Source: Isotricha intestinalis (taxonomy: Eukaryota > Ciliophora > Litostomatea > Vestibuliferida > Isotrichidae). Taken from it: a stretch of DNA of 64,000 nucleotides. Each line of letters starts with the position of its first letter. Within the stretch, counting starts at the first letter, position 1. The notes under the pieces were generated by a model that was given only the letters and a program-made list of their open reading frames with translations, was not told where the DNA came from and made no database searches. This document shows positions 10,228 through 18,806 of the stretch, one piece after another. The translations under genes and the position numbers were made by a program. The DNA lies in contig JAJJLU010003477.1 of the NCBI GenBank assembly GCA_023807065.1, positions 19,534-83,533 of the forward strand, given 5' to 3'.

Positions 10228-13200
10228 ATGGATTACCAAAGACGTTCCTTAAAAGCAGAACGTATATCTAACCCAGATGGAGAGACTCGTCGTTCTCGAA
10301 CATCAAAGAATTCTCGTCACTCTTCTGTTTCCCGTGATTCTACAGCATCTATATACGATAGTTCAAAATTTGGAATAGACATATATCAATTAGAAGGTTT
10401 AATGGAATTATACAAAGAAAGAGGAGAAGATTACCAAGATTTAATTCGTTTAGAAGAATATCAAGGAACAGGAGGAATAACTGCTAAATTAGAAACAAAT
10501 GTTAGAGAAGGAATTAATTCAGAGGGTAAAGATGATAGAATAAAAGGTTACGGAAGTAATCAAGTCTTCGAAGAGCCACCAGCTACTTTTTGTTCTTTTG
10601 TTTGTGAAGCTCTCGGTGATTTAATGATAGAAATCTTATGTGTTTCTGCAGTCGTTCAAATTGCTTTGGGAATGATTTTAGGACAAAACCCTAAAACTGA
10701 TTGGATTGATGGTGCTAGTGTGATTATTGCTATTTTAGTAGTTACCATCATTAGTTCTGTTACTAATTATAAAAAAGAACTTAAATTTCATGAATTAAAT
10801 GCTGTTCAAAAAGAAGGAACTGTGTATCAAGTTATTCGAGATGGAATCACACTCAATATGTCAAGTGATGATTTAGTCGTTGGTGATTTAATTCTTATTA
10901 ATTATGGAGATGTCATGCCAGCTGATATTTTATTAGTTGAAGGTAATGGAATTAAAATGGATGAAAGTTCTTTAACTGGAGAAAGTGATGCTATGAAAAA
11001 AGAAGAATTTTCTAAATGTTTAGCTCAGAAAAATAATGGTCAAAAAGCTTCTTCTCCTTTAATTTTAAGTGGAACTGATTGTATTGAAGGAAATGGTAAA
11101 GGAATTGTTATTGCTGTTGGGGCTCATTCTCAAAAAGGTAAAATTCAAAGAGATGTTGATAATGCTCAAGAAGACAATCAAACTCCTTTGGAAAAAAAAT
11201 TAGATTCTATTGCTGAAAATATAGGAAAATTTGGAATGGCAGCTGCATTTATTACAATGGCAGCTCTAGCAGTCAGATATATTTATAGTTTCTTCTTGGA
11301 TGAAATTCCTCAATATAATATTAGTTTTATAGTTAATGATATTTATTCTAATTTACTTAATAATGCTGAATTTAATAATGATACTAGTCACATCCAATTA
11401 ATAATTCAAAAGACAGCTGAGGAAAAACCAATTCCACCTCAAAAAAATATAGGTTTTAATGTGTTAAGAATTTTATTATTATGTGTTGCAATTATTGCAG
11501 TGGCAATTCCTGAAGGATTACCACTTGCAGTTACATTATCTTTAGCATTTTCAATCAAAAAATTAATGGATAGAAATAATTTAGTTAGAAAAATGCATGC
11601 TTGTGAAACAATGGGAGGTGCAAACTATATTTGCACGGATAAAACAGGAACTTTAACAAGAAATGAAATGAATGTTTATAAAATATTAAATGCTAATAAA
11701 GTTGTTCAATTAGCTGAAACTCAAGAAACTGAAGTTGGATTACATGCTGCTAAAGTAAAACAAAAAGCAATTAGAGAAGATAGTCATGATAATATAACAA
11801 CCAATGATAATTATTGGAATATTTTGAAAGAAGCAATTTCATTAAATGTAGATTGTACCGTTACAAAATTAGAATTACCAAATGAAAACGGAGACACAGA
11901 AACATATGAAACTAAAAATAAAACAGATAAAGCTTTCATTGATTTCTTATATAGATTTAAAACTACTTTATTTGAAACAAGAGAAATATTATCTGATGCG
12001 GAATTAGTAAAACAATTCCCATTTGATTCAAAAAGAAAAAGAATGACAACATTTGTGAAAAAATCAGATAAATATTTATTATTCACGAAAGGAGGAGCAG
12101 AAAATGCAATATTATACTGTTCAAAATATTTAAATCCAGAAAATGGAGAAATAGAAACATTGACAGAAGAAAAGAAAACATTTTTACAAAACACAATAGA
12201 AGACTTTAATAAAAACCAATTGCGTTCATTATATATTTGTTACAAGGAAATAGCAGAAGAAGAATTCAACAATCCAGAAAATGTGGATGAAAATTCATTG
12301 TTAATAGATCAAAAAGACTTAATATTTATAGGAGTATTTGGAATAAGAGATTCACTTCGTGATGGAGTGATAGAAGCAGTAGATCAATGTAGATTAGCAA
12401 ATGTGAAAGTAATAATGGTAACAGGAGATAATATAGTAACAGCAACATCAATAGCACATGGATGTCACATACTTCCAGAATCTTTAGATATAAATAATTT
12501 AGGTCCCAAGGAAATTGAGCAAAATCCAGGAGAAATGAATGATCCTTTATTAAAATTAGAACATATGAATAATCTTTTAGAATATATGCCAATGGCAATG
12601 ACAGGTAATTCATTTTATGAAATAATTGGTGGATTAAAATGTGATACTTGTAAAAAAGAAAGTAATAAATGTCGTTGTCCTAAAACAGAAGCAGAAGCTG
12701 AAGATAGAGCAAAAAGGAGAAAAAAACCAAAAGAAGAAATTAAAAAGGATGTAATAACAAATATGGATAATTTCAGAAAATTGACTGCAAATTTGAGAGT
12801 TCTTGCAAGATCACAACCTATTCATAAATATGCTTTAGTTCTCGGATTAAAGGCTATGAATAAAGTTGTTGGTGTCACTGGAGATGGAACTAATGATGCT
12901 CCTGCTTTAAGTAAAAGTGATGTTGGTTTTGCAATGTTTGCTGGGACTGATATTGCTAAAGAAGCTTCTGATATTATTATTTTGGATAATAATTTTTCTT
13001 CTATTGTTGTTGCTATTCTCTATGGAAGAAATATTTATGATAATATTAGAAAATTCTTACAATTTCAATTAAGTGTTAATTTCTGTGCTTGTACTTTAGT
13101 TTTTATTTGTGCTTGTATTGCAAATGAATCTCCTTTAACTACTATTCAAATGCTTTGGGTAAATTTAATAATGGATTCTTTAGGTAGTTTAGCTTTAGCT

Positions 13201-14097
13201 ACTGAACCACCATATAATGAATTATTAAATAGAGAACCAACCAATAAAAATGAAAGTATAATTAATGGAAGAATGTGGAAACATATTATGATACAATCTA
13301 TCTTCCAATTAGCTCTTTTATTATTAATGTATTTATTAGGTCCTAAATATATCCCTGATTATCCATTTGATGTAGATGATATGAAAGGTATTTATGAAGA
13401 AGATATCATTAGTCAGTGTTATAAATATTTGCCGCATCGTATGAATAAAACAAAAGAAAATGAGACTCACCATATTATTTATGGTCCAAGAGCTTATTGG
13501 GAAATTGGAATAAAAATATATCCTAGAAATAATGATACAAAGTGTGATTTTCAATATAGAAACCTAGAATTATATTTTTCAGAATATACTAAAAAATATG
13601 GTTCAACCCGTCATTTAACAATGATATTTAATGTCTTTGTTTTATATACATTATTTAACCAATTAAATTGTAGAGTAATAGATGATAGTTTTAATATATT
13701 TAAAAGAATAGGAAACAGTGCTCTTTTCCCATTAATAACATTAGCTGAATTAGCAGGTCAAATTTTAATAGTTCAATTTGGAGGTTCTTTTGTAAATTGT
13801 GCTAAACAAGGTTTATCATTAGAACAATGGGGAATTTGCGTTGTTCTAAGCTTAACAACATATCCTGTTAGTTTTATTGCTAAATTAATTCCTATTCAAA
13901 ATTGTATTGACCCATTATTAAATAGAGGAAGAATGGACCCTTCTGCTAAAGAAATTAATGATAAAGCAGCTCAAGATATGCTTGGAAAAAAATCTGTCAA
14001 TCCTCTTATTGTCAGAGATACTGATATTAATATACCTAATAATACTGAAGGAAGAGCCAGTGAGTTAGAAGAAAAATTAATCAGAGCTCAAAAATAA
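10228..14097 (+). CDS. P-type Ca2+ ATPase, plasma-membrane type (PMCA, P2B)
   Basis: A 1,289-residue calcium pump that would export cytosolic Ca2+ using ATP. Landmarks: TGES of the actuator domain at 250-253, PEGLPL in membrane helix 4 at 428-433 (the Ca2+ site), phosphorylated Asp471 in DKTGTLT, MVTGDN in the P domain, and the hinge TGDGTNDAP at 884-892. The helix-6 stretch LWVNLIMDSLGSLALATEPP is typical of P2B pumps. Unusual: a C-x2-C-x6-C-x-C cluster (Cys805, 808, 815, 817) followed by a very basic stretch (about 820-842), inserted between TGDN and the hinge, and a long Asn-glycosylation-rich loop late in the membrane domain (about 1050-1115). The 5' end uses more GC-rich codons (CGT, GTC, CTC) than neighbours. 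The pump could sit on the plasma membrane or on a vacuole. It ends in TAA. Confidence 0.97.
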   Translation: MDYQRRSLKAERISNPDGETRRSRTSKNSRHSSVSRDSTASIYDSSKFGIDIYQLEGLMELYKERGEDYQDLIRLEEYQGTGGITAKLETNVREGINSEGKDDRIKGYGSNQVFEEPPATFCSFVCEALGDLMIEILCVSAVVQIALGMILGQNPKTDWIDGASVIIAILVVTIISSVTNYKKELKFHELNAVQKEGTVYQVIRDGITLNMSSDDLVVGDLILINYGDVMPADILLVEGNGIKMDESSLTGESDAMKKEEFSKCLAQKNNGQKASSPLILSGTDCIEGNGKGIVIAVGAHSQKGKIQRDVDNAQEDNQTPLEKKLDSIAENIGKFGMAAAFITMAALAVRYIYSFFLDEIPQYNISFIVNDIYSNLLNNAEFNNDTSHIQLIIQKTAEEKPIPPQKNIGFNVLRILLLCVAIIAVAIPEGLPLAVTLSLAFSIKKLMDRNNLVRKMHACETMGGANYICTDKTGTLTRNEMNVYKILNANKVVQLAETQETEVGLHAAKVKQKAIREDSHDNITTNDNYWNILKEAISLNVDCTVTKLELPNENGDTETYETKNKTDKAFIDFLYRFKTTLFETREILSDAELVKQFPFDSKRKRMTTFVKKSDKYLLFTKGGAENAILYCSKYLNPENGEIETLTEEKKTFLQNTIEDFNKNQLRSLYICYKEIAEEEFNNPENVDENSLLIDQKDLIFIGVFGIRDSLRDGVIEAVDQCRLANVKVIMVTGDNIVTATSIAHGCHILPESLDINNLGPKEIEQNPGEMNDPLLKLEHMNNLLEYMPMAMTGNSFYEIIGGLKCDTCKKESNKCRCPKTEAEAEDRAKRRKKPKEEIKKDVITNMDNFRKLTANLRVLARSQPIHKYALVLGLKAMNKVVGVTGDGTNDAPALSKSDVGFAMFAGTDIAKEASDIIILDNNFSSIVVAILYGRNIYDNIRKFLQFQLSVNFCACTLVFICACIANESPLTTIQMLWVNLIMDSLGSLALATEPPYNELLNREPTNKNESIINGRMWKHIMIQSIFQLALLLLMYLLGPKYIPDYPFDVDDMKGIYEEDIISQCYKYLPHRMNKTKENETHHIIYGPRAYWEIGIKIYPRNNDTKCDFQYRNLELYFSEYTKKYGSTRHLTMIFNVFVLYTLFNQLNCRVIDDSFNIFKRIGNSALFPLITLAELAGQILIVQFGGSFVNCAKQGLSLEQWGICVVLSLTTYPVSFIAKLIPIQNCIDPLLNRGRMDPSAKEINDKAAQDMLGKKSVNPLIVRDTDINIPNNTEGRASELEEKLIRAQK

Positions 14098-14660
14098 TTT
14101 CAGTTCTTGTATAATATTAGTTCATAATTTTATCATCATTGGTTTTTAAAATTTTTTATTATATTGAAATTTTATTTAAATATAATTTAATTTATGTATT
14201 TCAGTAAGATTAATGTTCTTATTATTATTCTAGAATTAATCAATTATGATATAATTGTATATATGAATATTTTCAACTCTTTCTATTACTAATTGCGTTT
14301 GTTCCTTAGAAAAAAAATATCATTAAAAATAAGTTGAGTCGATGTTCTCTATGAAGTTTAAAAGGTTTACTCGTATTATTATTATTTTTATTAATTAATT
14401 TTGTTTTATTCACCTTTTTCACTAATGCTAAAAGCTTTGATTTATCAATTATTGGTTTTACAGATGATTTTTTTCAGCTTATAATTTATAAAAGTATTTT
14501 TAATAAAAGAAAAATAAAAAAAATAATTACTTTAATATATTAAACGGTATGATGAAAAAAATATATATAAAAAACAAAGAACAACATAAAATAAAAAAAC
14601 TTTAAATCAAATAAGAGTAATATACAAAAAAAAAATGAATAAAAATTAAATTAATAACCT
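14098..14660. other. Convergent spacer containing a gene-like remnant
   Basis: A 563-base spacer between the convergent Ca2+ ATPase and ankyrin genes. Its centre (14236-14473) has higher GC and protein-like minus-strand frames, described separately. The flanks are plain AT-rich sequence in which I see no gene. Confidence 0.6.
14236..14473 (-). pseudogene. Candidate gene remnant or missed 3' exon
   Basis: Minus-strand bases 14473-14309 read 55 codons without a stop (including DKSKLLALVKKVNKTKL and NTSKPFKLHREHRLNLF). They meet TAA within the homopolymer at 14309-14316 (eight T on the minus strand). One frame over, the next 24 codons (SKEQTQLVIERVENIHIYNY) are again open and protein-like, ending in TAA at 14236-14238. 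A TGA lies just upstream at 14474-14476 and there is no start codon. A single indel in the homopolymer would join both parts. This could be a decayed gene, an assembly error, or the last exon of an unrecognised gene. In DNA this AT-rich, a stop-free run of 55 codons is only mildly surprising. Confidence 0.4.
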
Positions 14661-16760
14661 TTAATTAAACTCCCAAGGAGTAAGATTATATTTATTAACA
14701 ATAGTTTCACAAGCTCCTTCTTTTAAAAGTAAATCAGCGATATTAAATCTTTTAGAATTAATAGCATAATGTAAAGCAGTATTTAAGTCAAAATTTTGAG
14801 CATCTAAATTAGCACCTTTCTGAATTAGAAATTGAATAAATTCTTCAAAACCACATTGAGTTGCATAAATTAAGAAAGTATCATTATTTTCATTTCTTGA
14901 TTCTAAAGAAACATGATATCTTTCTAAAATTTCTTTAAATTCTCTAAAATTATTTTCTCTAATTAAAAAAAATAATATTTCTTCAATTGTTTTTAATTGC
15001 TTTTTTAAATCAATTTTAATTTCTTCTGTTCTGAATATTAAATGTTCTTTTGACATATCTCTTGTTTTTGTCATTTCTTTTTGCTCATCTTCTATATGAA
15101 ATTTTATGTTTTGAATTTTAGCTGTTGGAGTTAATTTTAAACTTTTAATATATGAATTTCGCCTTTCATATGTTATTTTTTCTCCTTCTCTTTCTCTTAT
15201 TAAATTTTTATTTCTTCTATTTAATAGTGAAAATGTTGTTTTTATATTATTAAATATTGAAAATTTTTTTGTATTTGCTCTAATAAATTTCATCTTTTTT
15301 CCTTTTTTAATCATTTTTTTTAAATTATTTTTATCTGTTAATAATCTTTTTATTTCATTTTCTTTTTTAATTTCATCTTTATTTTGAATTATTACATCAT
15401 GAATAATAAATTTTTCAGTTATAAAAGAAAGATTAACATGACGAATATTTAATTTATTTTTTTTTTTTAAAAATTCATTTCTATTAATATAATATCTTCC
15501 AATCATATTATCTTCTTCAAAAACAAAAGAAATTATCATATGATATGTAAAATCTTCTAAATCATTTAATAAAAATTTATTTATTGATGAATGAATTATT
15601 GTTATTTTATTTATATCTGGATATCTTATTTTTTTTATTAAATATTTTTCTACTCTTTTCAATAATTTATTTTCTTTAAATAATCTATTATAATAAATAT
15701 TTAATATTTCTCTTTTATTTGGAAATTTTTTTTTTTTAATTTTTTCATTTAATATTTTTTTTACTTTATTTTGAAAAAAGTTTATAAAACTATTTTTATA
15801 ATCTTTCTTATAATTAATAAATTGATATGATTGTTTATCAATTTTAAATTTTGTTAAAAATTTCTTTTTTAATTCTTTATTAATTTCATTTATTTGATTT
15901 TCAGTTTCAAAACTTTCATTTTCAATATTATTATAAGTATCATCGATATTTAATTCAGAACTTTTTTTAGGAATATAACTTTTATTTAAAAAATCATTGT
16001 TAATTATACTACTTAATTCTTTATCCATAGAATCAATAGTAATTTTTTTTTTAAGAACAAATTTATAATTTGTAGTTTTAGTTCTATTAAAACTTTTAAT
16101 TTCATTTTTATAAGATAATTCTTCAATATAATCATCATTTAAATTTAAATGATTACTTCTTTTAAATTTTTTTAAATTAATAATATTATTTGAACTATTT
16201 TTAGAATGAGTTGTATTATGACAAGAAGTAGAAGAATTAACATATGAAGATAATAAATAAATTTTTGGAGAAGTTTTTACTGAAGTATTATAAATATTTA
16301 TTATTGTATTATTTGAATTTCTAATTATACTTTTATTATTAAAAAAACTGAAATCATTTGATTTATTTATTATTGATTTTCTTAAACTTTTATTAAATGG
16401 AAATAATGAATAATTATTTTTTTCTAATTTACCGTTTATTAATTTCTTTTCATTATTTGATGAATTATATCCACTATAATCTAATGTTTTATTTAAATTT
16501 CCTAAAGAAATATCACTCAATGTTTTCACTTTTTTTTTTATTTTTTCTATTTCTGGTTCTCTGTGAGATAAAGGAAAATTATATGAATTTCTTTTCATTT
16601 TTTTTTTCCTTTTTTTATTAAAATGTCTCTTTAAAAAATTTTGTAAACTTGGCAATTTTAAATCAATTAATTTACTTTTTGATAAAGACAAATTTTCTTT
16701 TATTTTTTCTTTTGTAATTTTATTTTTCTCATTATTTTTTTTTGAATTTTCTTTGTCCAT
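14661..16760 (-). CDS. Ankyrin-repeat protein with long basic N-terminus
   Basis: A 699-residue protein. Residues about 603-699 form roughly three ankyrin repeats at the extreme C-terminus; the clearest signature is LNTALHYAI near residue 660, followed by a helix pair with LLLKEGA. The first 330 residues are low-complexity Lys/Asn/Ser-rich and strongly basic. Residues about 345-470 look folded (KRVEKYLIKKIRYPDINKI, then EDNMIGRYYINRNEF) but match no family I know. The role is presumably scaffolding through the ankyrin surface; cellular location cannot be judged. The gene is divergent from the MFS transporter gene across 227 bases. Confidence 0.72.
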   Translation of the reverse strand: MDKENSKKNNEKNKITKEKIKENLSLSKSKLIDLKLPSLQNFLKRHFNKKRKKKMKRNSYNFPLSHREPEIEKIKKKVKTLSDISLGNLNKTLDYSGYNSSNNEKKLINGKLEKNNYSLFPFNKSLRKSIINKSNDFSFFNNKSIIRNSNNTIINIYNTSVKTSPKIYLLSSYVNSSTSCHNTTHSKNSSNNIINLKKFKRSNHLNLNDDYIEELSYKNEIKSFNRTKTTNYKFVLKKKITIDSMDKELSSIINNDFLNKSYIPKKSSELNIDDTYNNIENESFETENQINEINKELKKKFLTKFKIDKQSYQFINYKKDYKNSFINFFQNKVKKILNEKIKKKKFPNKREILNIYYNRLFKENKLLKRVEKYLIKKIRYPDINKITIIHSSINKFLLNDLEDFTYHMIISFVFEEDNMIGRYYINRNEFLKKKNKLNIRHVNLSFITEKFIIHDVIIQNKDEIKKENEIKRLLTDKNNLKKMIKKGKKMKFIRANTKKFSIFNNIKTTFSLLNRRNKNLIREREGEKITYERRNSYIKSLKLTPTAKIQNIKFHIEDEQKEMTKTRDMSKEHLIFRTEEIKIDLKKQLKTIEEILFFLIRENNFREFKEILERYHVSLESRNENNDTFLIYATQCGFEEFIQFLIQKGANLDAQNFDLNTALHYAINSKRFNIADLLLKEGACETIVNKYNLTPWEFN

Positions 16761-16987
16761 TTATAATTAGAGAAATAATAATAAAAATAAAATATTTTAA
16801 AATAATATAATAAATAAAAATAAAATTTAATATTCATCATTAATATTTTTATTATTTTTTATTTTCAAAAATAACTGAATTTTCACCTATATTTATGTAA
16901 TATTCAACCTTATCTAAATTATATTTCTAATTTATTCTATTTTAAATTTTTTTTATTTTTTTTTTTGAATATATTTTTTAAAATAAA

Positions 16988-18661
16988 ATGTCTTTAGGCT
17001 CTCATAATAAAGATGCTTTTAGTAAAGATGGTAATTTAATTGAAGAAGAAGAAAATAAAGATAATATAGATAAAAATGAAGAATCAAATGAACCAATAGA
17101 ATTATATCAATATATTAATGAAATATTAGATAATATGGGATTTACAAAATATCATTTTTTCCTTTTTTTAACAAGTGCTTTTTTTCTTTTTTGTTCTGGA
17201 ATGCAAGAAATAATTCATGTAATATTATTGTCAATAATAAACGATACATTAAATTTAACATTTTATCATTTAGCTTTAATGAATTCAATAGAATATTTAG
17301 GTTATACAATAGCAACAATAATAGTAAATATAATAACAAATTATTTATCTAGAAAAAGAGCTATTCAAATAACTGTAATTTCAAGTTTAATTTTTACAGG
17401 ACTATCTTTAACTACATATAATTTTTATTTTGCAGCATTTAATAGATTATTTTTAGGCTTTTGTTTTGGAATTTTAGATATTTTAATATATTTAAATTTA
17501 TTTGAAAGTGCTCCTACTGAAATTCGAGGATATATTTCCTCTTTAATTCAATTATTTTTTCCTCTTGGAGCTTTCGTTTTAAGTGTTATTTGTTATTTTC
17601 AATTAATAGAAGGAGACCATAAAATTAATTATAAATTCTTATTATTAATTCCATTTATTATTACAAGTGTTTTAGTTATTTTATTAGTTATTTTCGTTGA
17701 AGAAAGTCCAAGAAATTTATTTGGTAAAAATGACTTTATGGAAGGAGTAGAAGCAATGAAGAAAATATCAAAATTTAATAAAGATGATGATTTCATAGAT
17801 GATAAATTTAATTTTAATGAAAACAAAGAAAATAATCCACATACAATAGAATTAGAAGATATGAGAAAAAAGCAAAGTGAAGACAAAAATAATAATAATA
17901 ATATATCAATAAAAATCAAAGATAAAATAAAAAGAAAAGAAGATAAATTTAACACAATAATTCATTCAAATAAAAAGAAATTAAATATAGAAAATATAGA
18001 AGAATATTTTAAAAAAAGTAAACATTCCAAAAATTCATATAGTGAATCATTTAAAGATTCAATATCATTAATATTAAATAAAACATATATATATTATACA
18101 ATAATATTTTGGTTAATAGCATCACTAGCAGGATTTGTATTTAATGGAATTTTTTTCATGCTTCCAGCAACAGCACCAAAAATAAATAAACAAACTTTTT
18201 TTGATTTAGTATTATTTGAAGGAATGGAAATTCCATCAAATTTTATAGCAAGTTTATTAATTGAAAGTACAATTGGAAGAATAAATATTTTAAGAATTGG
18301 TTTTGGGGTTACTTTCTTAATAAGTTTAATTATTATTTGGGTTGGAGAGTCTATTTTAATTTTCAGTTGCTTACTTAAATTTTTTTTAACTATGCCTAGT
18401 ATTGTTTTAATTGTTTATTCTTGTGAAATTTATGATAGTAATGTTAGAACTATGGGAATTAGTTCTCTTAATTTTTGGAAAAAAATTTCTTCATTATTTT
18501 CTCCTTTTTGTATGAGCTATTTAACTATTCATTATGGAGAGTTTAGTACTAATTTTATCTATGCTCCTTTTTTATGCTTTTGTACTATTGCAACTATTTT
18601 CCTTAAAACTGAAAGTAAAGGAATTCCACTTGATGAAATTGTTAAAATTAATTATATGTAA
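16988..18661 (+). CDS. Major facilitator superfamily transporter (SLC22/SV2-like)
   Basis: A 557-residue membrane protein with about 12 predicted helices in two groups: about 52-235 and 368-550. The end of the first half has the sugar/organic-ion porter motif EESPRNL (238-244), typical of SLC22/SV2-type carriers (ESPRWL). The motif between helices 2 and 3 is degenerate (NYLSRKRAI). The loop between halves (about 243-365) is unusually long, charged and Asn/Lys-rich, probably cytosolic. Substrate cannot be predicted; organic ions, sugars or phosphate are candidates. The cytosolic N-terminus (1-50) is acidic. Confidence 0.85.
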   Translation: MSLGSHNKDAFSKDGNLIEEEENKDNIDKNEESNEPIELYQYINEILDNMGFTKYHFFLFLTSAFFLFCSGMQEIIHVILLSIINDTLNLTFYHLALMNSIEYLGYTIATIIVNIITNYLSRKRAIQITVISSLIFTGLSLTTYNFYFAAFNRLFLGFCFGILDILIYLNLFESAPTEIRGYISSLIQLFFPLGAFVLSVICYFQLIEGDHKINYKFLLLIPFIITSVLVILLVIFVEESPRNLFGKNDFMEGVEAMKKISKFNKDDDFIDDKFNFNENKENNPHTIELEDMRKKQSEDKNNNNNISIKIKDKIKRKEDKFNTIIHSNKKKLNIENIEEYFKKSKHSKNSYSESFKDSISLILNKTYIYYTIIFWLIASLAGFVFNGIFFMLPATAPKINKQTFFDLVLFEGMEIPSNFIASLLIESTIGRINILRIGFGVTFLISLIIIWVGESILIFSCLLKFFLTMPSIVLIVYSCEIYDSNVRTMGISSLNFWKKISSLFSPFCMSYLTIHYGEFSTNFIYAPFLCFCTIATIFLKTESKGIPLDEIVKINYM

Positions 18662-18806
18662 TTTATTCAATTTTTTTTAATAAAAGAATTTATTTAATAA
18701 AGTATTGAAATTAATATTTAAAAATTATATAATTAAAAATAATATATTAAAATATAAATTAATAATAAAAAATATTTTATTTATAATAGTTTTAAATTTT
18801 AAAAAT

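Noticed and set aside
11811..12194. 127-residue minus-strand frame inside the Ca2+ ATPase gene
   Set aside because: It lies wholly opposite a strongly conserved P-type ATPase domain and matches no family; A-ending codons on the sense strand reduce antisense stops.
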